Below, piece after piece: positions 1 to 11,094 of a stretch of DNA of 64,000 nt. Under the pieces are notes generated by a model that worked only from the letters and a program-made list of their open reading frames with translations, did no database searches and had not been told where the DNA came from. Each line of letters starts with the position of its first letter. Position 1 is the first letter of the stretch. Origin of the DNA: Fistularia commersonii (lineage: Eukaryota; Chordata; Actinopteri; Syngnathiformes; Fistulariidae); the NCBI GenBank assembly GCA_037954325.1, contig JBBMNZ010000022.1, forward strand, positions 1,218,501 to 1,282,500, given 5' to 3'. Made by a program: the position numbers and the translations under genes.

Positions 1-460
1 CAAGACATGCAACCTCACTCTCTCATTCACGTCTTATATGAGCATACAAGTCACCCTCTCTTTTAGGGTCTCCGGTGAACCCCCTGTATGTATTGTGGAG
101 GGAACCTGGAGAACCCTGAGGAATCCCATGCAGACACGGGGAGAACATGGAGACTCCACACATAAAGGCCCACTGTGGGAATCCAAGCTCTGTAACTTCA
201 CGGGGAGATGACGACCATCCATTCTTTCACCCGGAGGTCTTATCAAGCCATGCAACCTCACTCTCTCGTTCACGTCCGATATAAGCATACAAGTCACCCT
301 CTCATTTAGGGTCTCCGGTGAACCACCTGCATGTGTTTGGAATGTGGAAGGAACCTGGAGAACCCTGAAGAATCCCATGCAGAAACAGGGAGAACATGGA
401 GACTCCACACAGAAAGGCCCTTCTTGGGACCTTCTTGCCGGGAGCCGGAAGCGCAAACAA
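1..460 (-). repeat. Two tandem copies of the SINE-like dispersed repeat
   Basis: The sequence from 1 recurs from 244 (catgcaacctcactctct in both), a period of about 243 bp. Each copy has the family hallmarks read on the minus strand: a block about the cassette tgttctccccgtgtctgc, a block gggttctccaggttcc, and a tail with gagagggtgacttgtatgct. The same family recurs at 3270, 10800, 15465, 37375, 41700, 43190, 44400 and 49785. It was probably duplicated as a unit after insertion. The long minus-strand frame across it is just the repeat being open and is not a gene. Confidence 0.75.
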
Positions 461-1185
461 TCAATATGAGCTGAATCTTGTCAAAATCTTCTTGTCGTGG
501 CTACTGGACTTGATTTTCTTCACTTGGAGATGTTTCAGCCCCTCATCCCAGAGGCTCTCCAGCTCTAATGGTCTGTAGGGAGATTCCAGAAGTGCCAGGG
601 TTGGGGGGACGGGTCTGGGTAACAAGAGTTAATGGGCAGAAACCGGATGGAAAGGGGGTTACTGTGCTAACGGGGTGTCAGTAGATGGTACAAAGGTACA
701 ACTTTTGGGGATTTACCTGGATTGGACTCTGAAAAGGTGAAACCAAACTACTCAGAACCTGTTGGATCCTGTGAACTGTGGTTCAGGTGGAAGTTACCTG
801 GTTCTAGTGGTGGATCCTTCCAGGTTGTCTGGAGGGTGAAGATGGGTCTGGTTGTATTGAAAGGTTGTGTCTGAGGCCCCCCTCCTCTGCACAGAGATGG
901 TTTTTCCATTTGACAAAGGAACCATCTCTTTTCTCTGGCCAGAATGAGGCCATTGCTGTCTTCAGAAGAGTTCCCCTTGTCCTCCACGTGTAGATGGACG
1001 GCAGAGTGGTGGACTCTCCTATGTTAGACCATCCATTTACGCAGAGGTTGTTTGGTCTCCTCGATGTAGCATCACAATCCTCAGTCCCGGTGACATCTTT
1101 TTATCTTCTGCCTGGGTGATTAGTCCTTGGAGTGCAGCGGTCTTTGTCTCAGGGGGTTGTGGGGTTTGAAATGTATCGATTAACG
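460..1185 (-). mobile_element. Penelope-like retroelement fragment (3' part)
   Basis: On the minus strand this holds the C-terminal part of a Penelope-like element and its 3' untranslated region. The 3' region at 466-580 has the family signature 'ttgtcaaaatcttcttg', followed by a stretch about 'tttcagcccctcatccca' shared with copies at 11700, 18700, 32160, 48430 and 50440. The upstream part at 1040-1180 (gcatcacaatcctcag, ttctgcctgggtg) matches, in reverse, the copies at 11200 and 31030. The element is truncated and its reverse transcriptase is absent. Confidence 0.7.
748..987 (-). pseudogene. GIY-YIG endonuclease C-terminal remnant of a Penelope-like element
   Basis: The 79-codon frame begins inside the domain and reads DKGNSSEDSNGLILAREKRW. 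This block is shared with the frame at 11219-11430, where it reads KDKGNSSEDSNRSILARED. In intact Penelope-like elements this block follows the GIY-YIG catalytic motifs and ends in a conserved stretch about an RGGG motif, which is visible here as CRGGGPQTQ. The catalytic GIY and YIG motifs lie upstream and are not open here. The start codon is simply the first ATG in the remaining frame and has no biological meaning. It is a dead fragment. Assignment to the PLE class of GIY-YIG domains is from family knowledge; the paralogy within this window is seen directly. Confidence 0.65.
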
Positions 1186-1189
1186 GTGT

Positions 1190-1680
1190 TTTTTACTAAA
1201 AACCCTACGGATTATTAACCGCACCTACTCAACTGGACGTGGTGGGCCGGAAACCCCATTCAATCCTCTGAGTTGTTTGATTGGCCGTCCATTTGGCAGA
1301 TTGTAAATAAGCCGGTCAATGAGGAGCTTTTTTTTTTTTTCCAATTCCATCGACAGCTGTTCCCACAATTAGCCCACAATTAGGAACTGTATCCAGAGCA
1401 TGAGGTTCGGCAAAGTGACCGGGGGCGAAACAGGAAAGCGTTGTGACCCCACAGAGTCATTGTTCTGCTCCAATGGAATTCTCTCGGTCACATGGGACGT
1501 ACATTCGGGGACGGTTAGCATGTCAGACGCCGCTGACCGCCGCTCAGTAGAAATAAAGGGGTCATGGCAAGGTCTCATTACGTTGCCTGCTGGGATGATA
1601 ATGCCAGAGCCGCGGGTAACATTTAACCGGGCCACCATTACTGACTGTTAGTGGGCATAACATGTCACATTAGCTGGGCT
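1190..1680. other. Unique non-repetitive DNA, possible conserved non-coding element
   Basis: Moderate-complexity sequence with no recognised repeat and no splice-flanked frame. The part from about 1370 to 1680 contains paired homeodomain-like cores (caattagccc, cacattagctg) and no simple repeat. Frames of 83-89 codons are open on both strands but show no coding signature. A conserved enhancer is a guess; comparison with another fish genome would decide. Confidence 0.25.
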
Positions 1681-1779
1681 GTGGAACAATGAGGGGACGG
1701 CGAGAGCTGCGCTTTCATTGATTCGACTTTACACAAACGGCTGCCGAACCCTCCCAGACCGGCGGCTCTTTGGTCACAT

Positions 1780-2135
1780 TGGTCCCATTTGTTAAGCGCT
1801 TTTCTGTTAAATGCCGATCGTGGTGGAGAGACAAAACAAAAGAGTGGCCAAACACCTCTTCGGGTCAGGACTTTAAGGTTCAACAACACCTGGAGGACAA
1901 GGGCGTCTCCTGTGGAAGATGTCCACGTTCTGGAGTGGAGTTAGCTTCACCGTGCTTCACAACGCCCAGATGTTCGGCATCACCCGACGACTCGGACATT
2001 TACACAACCAACCCGCCGCCGAACTCGTCTTCAAGCGAAGTCCAGTTGCCACCACAAGGACTGACCAGGACCTGGATGACCGAGAACCTTCTCACGCACA
2101 GTGGAAACCACTCTCGAGTGTCTCCAAGCGTTAGC
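1780..2135 (+). pseudogene. Degenerate Penelope-like fragment
   Basis: The stretch near 1862-1905 encodes SGQDFKVQQHLEDKG, a decayed version of the SGHDFTVQLRLKDKG block of the better copy at 11300. The 3' signature follows at about 2038-2095 (aagtccagttgccaccaca, then a stretch ending gacctggatgaccgagaa). The sequence between them is shortened and rearranged. The 232-codon frame from 1770 to 2468 runs on through unrelated DNA and is not a real protein. Confidence 0.55.
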
Positions 2136-3270
2136 TTATCCATCATTTCGACGACAATCTTCAACCACAGCAGCCAAATTTCCAAATATTTGTTCGCAGT
2201 TATGCTCCATCTCCTCCCCCTCGGGACAGTTTCCATCAGGAGATTGTTTCTGAAGCTCAAAGATCAAGGCGGCAACCCCAAAATTCATTTTCTTCTTCTT
2301 TTCTTTAGGTCGAGAATCCCCAAAATCCGGCGGAGGCTTAGACAAAACACACACCAGGACACGGCGGCCTACCACCTGCGTGCATCACACTCACATTGTG
2401 CGATGCACAAGCAACACACTCCTCTCCAAGTCTCACACACTTTCCCCCGTACAAAAAAAAATAAATAAAAGTGTTAAGTGTGTTGGGTGCGGTGTAATCG
2501 CTGGAGCTGAAAAAGCAATGTGTCTAATGTGACAGGTTCATTCAGGTGTTAGCTGTGGCCCAACCACAAGGTTCCAAATAATATTACTCCGTCCTTTAGG
2601 GTTGCGTTGGCACACACACACACACACACCGCTATGTTGTCTTCCTCCCAACCACACCACCTTTGTACAACACTTATATGTTCCCGCCTCCCTGAGGTTT
2701 CCTTTGAAAAATAAAGAAACCACGCTGACCTTCAGCACCTGTCTTTTGCCATGACACTGCGCTCTAATAGCGCCCGGCTAACAAGCGCGGTTAACACTTA
2801 GCCGCCATGTCCTCGACATCGTGCGTCGCTGACCAAATTATTAGTTTCTGCTTCGATGCGAGACCCAAGCGTTGTAGATGTAGCCTGAGTGGATCCATGT
2901 TGTATGTCTTTGCTGATTTCATCAATGACACACTTATGAAGTCATGAATCCCTCACTGACTGATCTTTTATTCATGGATTTTGCAGAAGGCACTGTATTT
3001 GTCCAAATAAGAAGCCCTCGCTATCATAACTGTATCTTACTGTCGCATCATGCGGGACCAGCATCATCTGCGTCAGCTTCTTCCCCAGAGGTCCTCAGAC
3101 TGCTGGACTCTAAATGGAAACGTGCTGCAAATGCTAACTACCGTTGTCCTTGGATAACGTGTGATGCGTCTTAAACTTTATTTAATTGTGCAAACACTTT
3201 TTGCATGTTTCTTCACCCCACAGGTCACTGTCACCATCGCGCCTGACGGTATTTTACGGTGCCGTAGTAA
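2136..3270. other. Unannotated intergenic or intronic DNA with a short (CA)n
   Basis: There is a CA run at about 2612-2630 and a purine/pyrimidine-biased patch at 2285-2310. No transposon, exon or RNA gene is recognised. Short frames at 2944-3174 lack splice context and coding bias. Confidence 0.4.
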
Positions 3271-3640
3271 ACAAATACGCCTCACAGCTAGAAGGTCCCT
3301 GGTTGGGTTCCCACTGGAGGCTCTCCTGTGTGGAGCCTCCATGTTCTCCCCGTGTCAATAGGGGTTCCTCCGGGCTCCTCCAAAACCATGCAGGAGGGTA
3401 ACCGGAGTCCCTAAGTGAGAGGGTGACTTGTATGCTCATATATGACGTGAACAAAAGAGTGATGTTGTATGTCTTGATAAGACCCGTGGATGAGAAGATG
3501 GATGGTCCTACGGTTCATGGAGACCCTACATTGTCCAAACATGTGAATGAGTGTGTGAATACCATCGTGAATATCAGCCGCACCGGCTAAAAATATCTCA
3601 ATAAATATATGTGAACATACATTGTCCACGTTGTAATATA
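3270..3640 (+). repeat. SINE-like dispersed repeat, plus orientation
   Basis: This copy shows the family order clearly: cctcacagctagaaggtccc, a degraded B-box-like segment, then tccatgttctccccgtgtc, then the tail gagagggtgacttgtatgct at 3418. Its tail (gtatgctcatatatgacgtg) is the likely parent sequence of the 36-bp minisatellite at 15651-16012. Confidence 0.7.
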
Positions 3641-3779
3641 AGATATTAACACAGAAACATTTTTTTAAACTTTGAATTCAATACATACCAGTGACATCCA
3701 CAAATACGTACTGGAAATGCTTTTTTCCGAACAGTGCCTGAAACACGGCTGATGAAAAAGATTAATAATTTGTCTCAGG

Positions 3780-4110
3780 CCACCGTCTTTCCACCTATTT
3801 TTGTCTGTTTATTTTATTCTTATCATTGCGATTGTCACTGTTTATGTTTTCATTAAGTTTAGGTTGTCTTATTTCACCCAAACTGTCTTCCTTGATGTTG
3901 TCGTTCTTCTTCTTCTTCTCTTTGTTTTCCATTTATTTGTGGATATCTTTTGGTTTTCTAATTGTCTCCTCATTGTCTCTCTGCTTATACAGGTATGTAT
4001 AATCATATTTACTTGACACTTATTATCTGTTACGCTGCTGTGACAAAAGAATTTCCCCGATGGGGATCAATAAACCGTATCTTATCTTATCTTGATAAAT
4101 AAGACAAGTT
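3780..4110 (+). mobile_element. L2-like LINE 3' end with TCTTA tail
   Basis: The block at 4028-4075 (acgctgctgtgacaaaagaa, then gatggggatcaataaa) followed by tcttatcttatctt is the typical 3' end of fish L2-type LINEs, which finish in a short tandem tail instead of poly-A. The same end recurs at 58530-58590. Only 3' untranslated sequence is present. Upstream T-rich DNA from about 3780 may belong to the same insertion. Confidence 0.6.
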
Positions 4111-4423
4111 AAATCCATCCATTTTCTGTCCCTGCTTTGTCCTACTCCAGCCGATCGCAATCTTCTTCCTCCTAAAACCGTTAAAGTCGTCTTCTTCAAT
4201 GTCGGAATTGGACGTTCTCAAAATTTCAGGGTAATTTCATCGGTCTGATGTGACGAGACTAAATGTTTTGGCGGCCTGAGGCTCATTAGCACCCCAAAAA
4301 AATCCATAAATTAGCCAAATTCTTGTTTAAGCAGTGGTGTTCAAAGCGTAGGAATAAAAATTAGCAGCTTATAGTCCATATGTCTATATCAGATAAATGA
4401 GTGTACAAGAAGCATTACACATG

Positions 4424-4464
4424 AATGAATGAATGAATGACTGACTGAATGAATGAATGAATAT
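4424..4464. repeat. (GAAT)n microsatellite, interrupted
   Basis: Tetranucleotide gaat run with a central gact interruption. Confidence 0.8.
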
Positions 4465-4474
4465 CGCGTCCATT

Positions 4475-5310
4475 CAAAAAGATGACTTTAGACATCATTT
4501 TACATCTTAAAAAAACATTCTTCCGCAGAAATACATTTCATTGCAGAAAAGTAAAGAGCATTAATTCCCTCTAGCAGTGAGCTGCAGTCAGGGGAGGCAG
4601 GAGAGGCCGTGCCTCACTTGTCAATCTTGAAAAGAAAAAAATGTCAAATGAAAGACTGAATGAAATGGTTGTATTTACCAGTGATTTGCACTATAACATT
4701 ATTTTTCATCGAACATCACCAGTTTTAGATCAGAACTGGATTTTCGCATTTACTGTTCAAAGAAGAGACGTGCGGTGAGGCTGTGGACTGTTGAGCCTCA
4801 ATGACTGCTGACTGCTGGCGTGCTCTGCAGTAAGACCAGATTGCCGTCCCTCTTATTAAAATGTTTCAACACTTTTGCTCTATTAAATATATTTCCAATT
4901 CATCAACAACAGTACATGTGGTACTAGCTTCTTGTGCTGAGCGATCATAAAAGGGCTGCCAAGAGCCTCTAAGTGAGGCAGGCAGTTCTCCTGCCTCATG
5001 GTAGGTGTGCCTCGCCTGCCATGAACCTCAACATGTGTCACTGGAACAAAGGGAAAACTTTGGGGGATTTAACTGAATTAGAATCTGAAAAAGTGAAGCC
5101 AAACTGCTCAGAATGTGCACTAAACAGTACAAAAAAACTCTGCTGCTGCTCAAATGGTGTCAAATAACTTATCTTTTCCTTCACCAGGAGTTTGTATCTG
5201 CGTGCACTTTATACCTCACACCTCATAGTTTAATGTTCATTGTTCAATGTAGCATCACTGCTAATTTGCACTCTATCATTATTATCATTTTGTTAATTTC
5301 ATGTCACGGT
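4475..5310 (+). repeat. Repeat A, arm 1 of a long inverted repeat
   Basis: The arm runs from gactttagacatcattt to about cactgctaatttgcactct. Nearly its whole length recurs in reverse complement at 9080-9870, including the blocks ggggaggcaggagaggccgt, gatttgcactataacatt and aactttgggggatttaac. This is an unnamed interspersed family of transposon-like length. No coding frame in it resembles a known protein; the 64-codon frame at 4973-5167 is not convincing. Confidence 0.75.
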
Positions 5311-5409
5311 GGGATTGTAAGAAATGTAATTTCCAGTATGCGCAACTGACAATGCTGGATTAAATATGTGCTCAGATGCTAATGTTGTATGTTTAGCTGA
5401 ATGTTTGAA

Positions 5410-5612
5410 TGAAATTCGGATTGCCGTCCCTCTTTATATTGTTATTAAAATGTTTCAACACTTTTGCTTCATTAAATATATTTCCAATTCGTCAACAACT
5501 GTATCTGTGGTACTAGTTTCTTGTGATTAGCGATCGTAAAACAGCTGTGGTGAGCCGCTAGGTGAGGCACGTAGTTCTCCTGCCTCACTGTAGGGGGCGC
5601 TGATTCTCATTG
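5410..5612 (+). repeat. Second partial copy of repeat A
   Basis: The segment ggattgccgtccctcttta, followed by a stretch ending ctcctgcctcactgtagg, repeats the 4840-5010 part of arm 1. It is a partial tandem copy immediately downstream of arm 1. This copy keeps a run of GGGGG followed by CGCT at 5593-5601 that is lost in arm 1; see the CTCF-like site. Confidence 0.7.
5587..5601 (+). promoter_or_regulatory. CTCF-like motif inside repeat A fragment
   Basis: The 15 bases actgtagggggcgct match the vertebrate CTCF core consensus CCASYAGRKGGCRSY at 13 of 15 positions. Binding is not shown by sequence alone. Confidence 0.3.
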
Positions 5613-6640
5613 CGACTCCTCGGCTGCAGAATCACAGATGGCCTGTTTTCCCCGACTCGTCAGCATCATCAGGTCCTCTGCCGTTCACACAGGGATGGAT
5701 AGACGGATGCAGATATGCAAGATTTAAATGAACAAAATCCTTTTTTTTTCTTGAAAGCGAGCGTTTGTCCGCCTGCAGCGTCCGGCCGATCTTAACCCAA
5801 CAACCCCGATGAGATAAGACGGGCTTCTCCCAGCAGCAGCAGCAGCGGGTGTCTTGTTAGACGTGTTGGTTGGACTCATGCACATATTTGTGCACGTATG
5901 AAACCCGCCTCGCCCCGCTAGCGCCGGTCTGATCTGAGGCGAAGTGATGACGGTTATTTCTTTTTTTTTTTTTCCCCTCCGCCCGCTCTGCGTATCTACT
6001 TAAAAAATCAATTAAACAGTTTAGCTTTCAAGGAAACAGATAAAAGCGTCCTTGCATTCTCACCGATTTTTAGTCAAAGTCGCTGTTTTCTCTTTTGATT
6101 TCACCGCTTTCGACTTAAACGGCTTCTTTCAGAGTCATCAATGATACAATCACCGGACGTTTATGGAGTAGAATTCTCCCCAAACAGGATTTTGCCTCGG
6201 CGTGTTAACCCGGCCAGAGCGGGTTGCTATGGGAACCTGCTGGAAGCCATGAAGGACCACCGCAGTTTGATGCCTTTCAGTCACTCTAGTTAACAACAAA
6301 AAAAAAAAAATTGACGCAACTGCTGGGGAGCAGCAACCAGAGCAGCCGGTGGCTTCATGATCGGGTCAAAGCCGTGGTTCCTTGGAGCTGCTCCGGCTTT
6401 TAGAGGCGCCACATATCTCGGGATACGTTTTTCCCTCCGGCGCCTTTCTGTCACTCTGATTGGTTGCAGGTCCGGTCCTGCAGAATGCCTGACCTGCAGC
6501 CACTGTTTGCACCTCAGTGGGCATCTGAGATGAACCGAGACGGACCGGAGCCATGCGGCTCAGGGATTTGACCTTGGGATGGAGGTCTAGTCCACATCCA
6601 GGAATATATGATGGCTTGATGGACAGATAGATTTTCATTT
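5613..6640. other. Unannotated DNA
   Basis: It contains a short CAG run (about 5830-5846), T-runs at 5960 and A-runs at 6297-6310. The frame at 6366-6638 minus lacks splice sites and coding bias. No gene or transposon is recognised. Confidence 0.4.
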
Positions 6641-7021
6641 AATATTGTTATTATTATTACTATTATTATTATTATTATTATTGTTGTTGTTATTATTATT
6701 GTTAATATTATTCCATTATTATTATTTTCATTATTATTATTAGTATTATCTTTCCATTATTATTATTATCTGTCTATTATTATTATTATTATCATTTTTA
6801 TCATTATTATCGTTATTATCATTATAATTATTAGTAGTAGCGTCAGTATTAGTATTAGTATTACTGTATTATTATTAGTGCTATTATTATTAGTGTTATT
6901 ATTATCGATGTTATTATTATTAATAATAATGACAATTATTATGATTATTATGATTATTATTTGTAGTAGTAGCACTAGTAGTTGTAGTAGTATTAGGGTT
7001 GTTATTATCAATATTAACATC

Positions 7022-7053
<32 letters not shown>

Positions 7054-7141
7054 CTGTCCATTATTATCATTATTATTAGTAATAGTACTAGTAGTAGTAG
7101 TAGTAGTAGTAGTACTACGAGTAGGGTTATTTTTATCATGA

Positions 7142-7184
<43 letters not shown>

Positions 7185-7330
7185 TTATTATTAATATTAT
7201 TGACTGTCTATTATTATTATTATTATTATTATCATTATTATTATTATTATTATCATTATTATTATTATTATTGGTAGTAGTAGTATTAAGGTTATTATTA
7301 TCAATGTTAATATTATTATTATTATAACAG
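6640..7330. repeat. Degenerate (ATT)n/(AGT)n trinucleotide satellite
   Basis: About 690 bp of ATT repeats with TAGTAG, TATTAG and TATC variants. Open frames here on both strands are low-complexity translations (poly-I/N/L) and are not genes. Confidence 0.95.
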
Positions 7331-7990
7331 TTTTTGTTGTTCATCCTTAATTAATGATGAATCAATCAATTAATTTATCTTTATTTATTTTCATTTAATG
7401 ATTACCTTTTTGTTATATTCTAAATATATTTATTTTATTCAACTAACTTTTATTTATTCATTTCATTTTTTTTTTTTTATTCAACTTTTTTTTTCACTTT
7501 TCATCCAGTCCAGCTGGTATGAAATCTCCATTGTGTCTGAAAACATCTATTCTGCATTCGGCGTTCAGCCACACCTGACTCTCACTCAGCTCTGGTCGTT
7601 GATCGCAGATTCTGTGCAGCCGCTGGATTCCCAGACGACCCGATTTCCGTGCACGTTTTTAAAAATACTTGATATCGAATGAACAGTGTGATCCAGTTTG
7701 CCATTTTCTATGTTGGCCTTCGTGTCGCCCCCTCGGCTTCTACGTGCCGCTAAAACCCCCTGAGCGACCTCCCTGTCGCCGCCTCCAGAAGACACACACA
7801 CGTCTCTCCGGCCGGTTCGCCAGCGTCCACAGAAGCCAGGAAACACACACCACACACTCCGTTACATTTCACTTTCACAGCTGCGTTATTACACTTTTTC
7901 TCGTTACCGACCGGCCGGCTTCAGTCCCGTCACCGATGCTGACCCGCTTACTGTTTGTCCTCCTGAGGGGGGGCGGAGTGGCTGCCTTAA
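7331..7990. other. Unannotated DNA flanking the ATT satellite
   Basis: AT-rich to 7500, then more balanced sequence. No exon is supported: frames at 7586-7855 and 7669-8046 run into CA repeats. Confidence 0.4.
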
Positions 7991-7997
7991 AGCTAAA

Positions 7998-7999
7998 AG

Positions 8000-8040
<41 letters not shown>

Positions 8041-8135
8041 CAGTGAGTTGCCAGTACAGGGAGGACAGGTTGTCTTATCAAAGTGCACCGTAGGAAAGTG
8101 GTGGCCTCAAGGGAAATTCAAAGGACAATAGAGAA

Positions 8136-8174
<39 letters not shown>

Positions 8175-8190
8175 ACACGCACGCACACAC
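7998..8190. repeat. Pair of (CA)n microsatellites
   Basis: Runs at about 7999-8038 and 8139-8190, the second with TA and CG interruptions. A further (GT)n lies at 8384-8407. Confidence 0.95.
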
Positions 8191-8620
8191 TCATGCACAG
8201 ACATGCACCGCTGGCAAGAAGAGACATCCCCCGGGAGAATACGAGGCGGGGAAGAAAGGATGGGAAGGAGAGAGGACGAGAAAACAGACTAAGGAACAAT
8301 TTTCTCCTTTTGCTCAGAGGAAGTTGTCACTTACAGCGTTTCCCCTCAGTGCCTGCACAGCCCCTGGCTGACAGCAGGTAAGAGGGTGTGTGTGTGTGTG
8401 TGTGTGTTATCGGGAGTGCACAAAGAATCTCACAAATGCTTTTAAAATAAAAATGTGTGAAGGGACGGATGGGATTGTTTGACTCATTCATTCTATACAC
8501 TGCATAAAACCTTCACTCCAGCATTGGCGTGTCGGACGGAAACATGCAAATAACTATTCGCTCTCGTCCCCAAACGCCTCATGCAGACGTTCACGTGCGC
8601 TAACTTTTAGAATTATTATA

Positions 8621-8978
8621 TACTGCTCAAAAAAATAAAGGGAACACTTGAACAACACAATGTAACTCCAAGTCAATCACACTTGTGTGAAATCATAGTG
8701 TCCACTCAGGAAGCAACACAGATTCATTTGGACTTGTTTTAAGGACATTACATCAAAGTTGGATCAGCCTGGAGTTTGTTTTTACACTTTAATTTGGCGT
8801 GTGATTCCTAATCCAGACCTCCATGGGTTGATACAATTGATTTCCATTGATCCTTCTTGTGTGATTTTGTTGTCAGCACATTCAACTGTGTAAAGAGACA
8901 AGTATTTCATAAGAATATTTCATTCATTTAGATCTAGGATGTGTTTTTTGAGTGTTCCCTTTATTTTTTTGAGCAGTG
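8621..8978. mobile_element. Tc1/mariner-type MITE, 358 bp
   Basis: Left end ctgctcaaaaaaataaaggg and right end ccctttatttttttgagcag form near-perfect terminal inverted repeats extending to aacact. TA dinucleotides flank at 8619-8620 and 8979-8980. There is no transposase frame inside. This terminal sequence is a common non-autonomous Tc1/mariner family in teleosts. Confidence 0.9.
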
Positions 8979-9079
8979 TATATAGAATTGTTCATCGCAT
9001 TCAGCTCTTCATGCAACATCAGCCACATTTGAGCTCGTATTTAACCCGTCACTCGTACTGGGAAACGTGTGAAATTAAC

Positions 9080-9870
9080 AAAATAGTAATAATGAGTGCA
9101 AATTAGCAGTGATGCTACATTGAACAATGAGCATTAAACTATGAGGTGTGAAGTATAAAGTGCACACAGATACAAACTCCTGGTGAGGGAAAAAATTAAG
9201 TTATTTGACACCATTTTTGCAGCAGTAGAGTTTTTTTTTTGCACATTCTGAAAAGTTCGGCTTCACTTTTTCAGATTCTAATTCAGTTAAATCCCCCAAA
9301 GTTTTTCCCCTTTGTTCCAGTGACACATGTTGAGGTTCATGGCAGGCGAGGCACACCTACCATGAGGCAGGAGAACTGCCTGCCTCACTTAGAGGCTCTT
9401 GGCAGCCCTTTTATGATCGCTCAGCACAAGAAACTAGTAACACAAATACAGTTGTTGACGAATTGGAAATGTATTTAATAGAGCAAAAGTGTTGAAACAT
9501 TATGATAACAATATAAAGAGGGGCGGCAATCCGGTCTTACTGCAGAGCATGCCGACAGTCAGCCATCATTGAGGCTCAACAGTCCGCAGCCTCACCTCAA
9601 GTAAATGCAAACATCCAGTTCGATGAAAAATACTGTTATAGTGCAAATCACTGGTAAATACAACCATTTCATTCAGTCTTTCATTTGACATTTTTTTCTT
9701 TCCAAGATTGGCAAGTGAGGCACGGCCTCTCCTGCCTCCCCTGACTGCAGCTCACTGCTAGAGGGAATTAATGCTCTTTACTTTTCTGCAATGAAATGTA
9801 TTTCTCCGTCCCAACTTGGAAGAATGTTTTTTGTAAGATCATAAATGATGTCTAAAGTCATCTCGATTGA
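9080..9870 (-). repeat. Repeat A, arm 2 (inverted relative to 4475-5310)
   Basis: Reverse complement of arm 1 from end to end with small indels. The copy reads as minus strand here. The plus-strand 79-codon frame at 9239-9478 is a shadow of this repeat. Confidence 0.75.
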
Positions 9871-9894
9871 GTCGACACAAAACTCTCATTGATC

Positions 9895-9978
9895 CATGCC
9901 TGCGGAGGCCCTCAGTCACCCGGGTCATGGAGAATTGAAATCCTCTTGTTGCGGAAACTGGACTTGAAAAATACTGAT
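9895..9978 (-). mobile_element. Penelope-like 3' end fragment
   Basis: The segment cacccgggtcatggagaatt, followed by ggaaactggacttgaa, is the reverse of the 3' signature seen in full at 32165-32235. Confidence 0.55.
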
Positions 9979-9984
9979 TATTAC

Positions 9985-10070
9985 TCATTCATTCTTTTTT
10001 TCATTTGACATTTATTTATTTCCAAGATTGGCAGGTGAGGCACGGCCTCTCCTGCCTCCCCTGACCGTTT
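9985..10070 (-). repeat. Short extra copy of the repeat A end
   Basis: Repeats the 9670-9745 segment (catttgacat, ccaagattggcaggtgaggc, cctctcctgcctcccctgac). Together with the 9895-9978 fragment it suggests a Penelope-like piece sits between two repeat A ends. Confidence 0.6.
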
Positions 10071-10084
10071 TGTTCCCACCCAAC

Positions 10085-10245
10085 GACGCCCCCAATTTTT
10101 TATTTTTATTTTATTTCTCCTTTATTTAACCAGGAAAGTCCCATTGAGATTAAAAAACCTCTTTTTCAAGGGAGTCCTGGCCAAGAGGCAGCAAAAAAAT
10201 ACAATTACACACAATTATAGTGCAAATCACACCTATAGCGTCACG
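10085..10245 (+). repeat. Dispersed teleost repeat (aaccaggaaagtcccattga type)
   Basis: The block tttatttaaccaggaaagtc, followed by a stretch to gccaagaggcagc, is a recurrent interspersed sequence in fish genomes. Its class (LINE tail or SINE) is not clear to me from this single copy. Confidence 0.5.
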
Positions 10246-10454
10246 ATCGCCTTCCCCCAAACTCGGTCATTATCTTGTTAGATCGGAGAAGTGAGGAACC
10301 GCACAGGAAGTGCTACCGGCCAGACACGCGCTAACTTCCTGTTTGGGTTTACAGCTAGCAGTGGGAGTTAGCAAAGAAAACAGAAAGGCAGGGCCATGTC
10401 AGGCGGAACAGCAGGCAGGCAGCGCTCTGGCACACCTATCAGCCGCTTCTATTC

Positions 10455-10458
<4 letters not shown>

Positions 10459-10517
<59 letters not shown>
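10459..10517. repeat. (GT)n microsatellite
   Basis: A pure run of about 29 units. A matching (CA)n lies about 140 bp downstream at 10660-10698. Confidence 0.95.
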
Positions 10518-10519
<2 letters not shown>

Positions 10520-10658
10520 AGGCACAGGTTGTGACAGCCGGATTTGCACCTTCAAAGCTCGACGCATGTTTTTGCGCCGTCCGTTAGCTCGTGTCGCCTC
10601 GCCGTGTCCGGCTGTCCTTCACGCCCCGGCGCCCGAGCGCACGTGCTCACACCTGTGC

Positions 10659-10659
<1 letters not shown>

Positions 10660-10698
<39 letters not shown>
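10660..10698. repeat. (CA)n microsatellite
   Basis: Pure CA run in inverse orientation to the GT run at 10459. Confidence 0.95.
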
Positions 10699-10701
<3 letters not shown>

Positions 10702-10799
10702 TCGCTCTCCGATGCTTGACTCTCCACATCCAATGATGTGTAGAGGAATAGGAAAAAAAAGACTTCCAGGTTAGCAGACTTCCATGAAACCATCAGGTT

Positions 10800-10990
10800 C
10801 TCAGACCTCCAGGTTCTTGAGGTTCCTCAAGAAGGTCAATCGGAGAACCTACAGAGGGTGAGCGGCTGTGTGGAACCTCACGCAGATACGGGAGAACATG
10901 GAGACCCTATGCGGAAAGACTCTCAATGGGAATCCACGAGGGGACCTTCTGGATGGGAGGCAGAAGCCTCTCCTTTACCCATCCATCTTC
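10800..10990 (-). repeat. SINE-like dispersed repeat
   Basis: Reversed family blocks: gcagatacgggagaacatgg, then gggaatccacgaggggacct. Divergent copy. Confidence 0.55.
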
Positions 10991-11094
10991 TACATCTACC
11001 AGTTTAGGAGAAACATCTGGTTCGTCTGTCTCTCCAGCCGTCCATCTTTGCACTGGAGTGTCAAACTTAGCGAACTGCAACGCAACGGCTAGCA

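Noticed and set aside
1770..2468. 232-codon plus frame
   Set aside because: Starts before and ends after a decayed Penelope-like fragment; only a short internal block is homologous.
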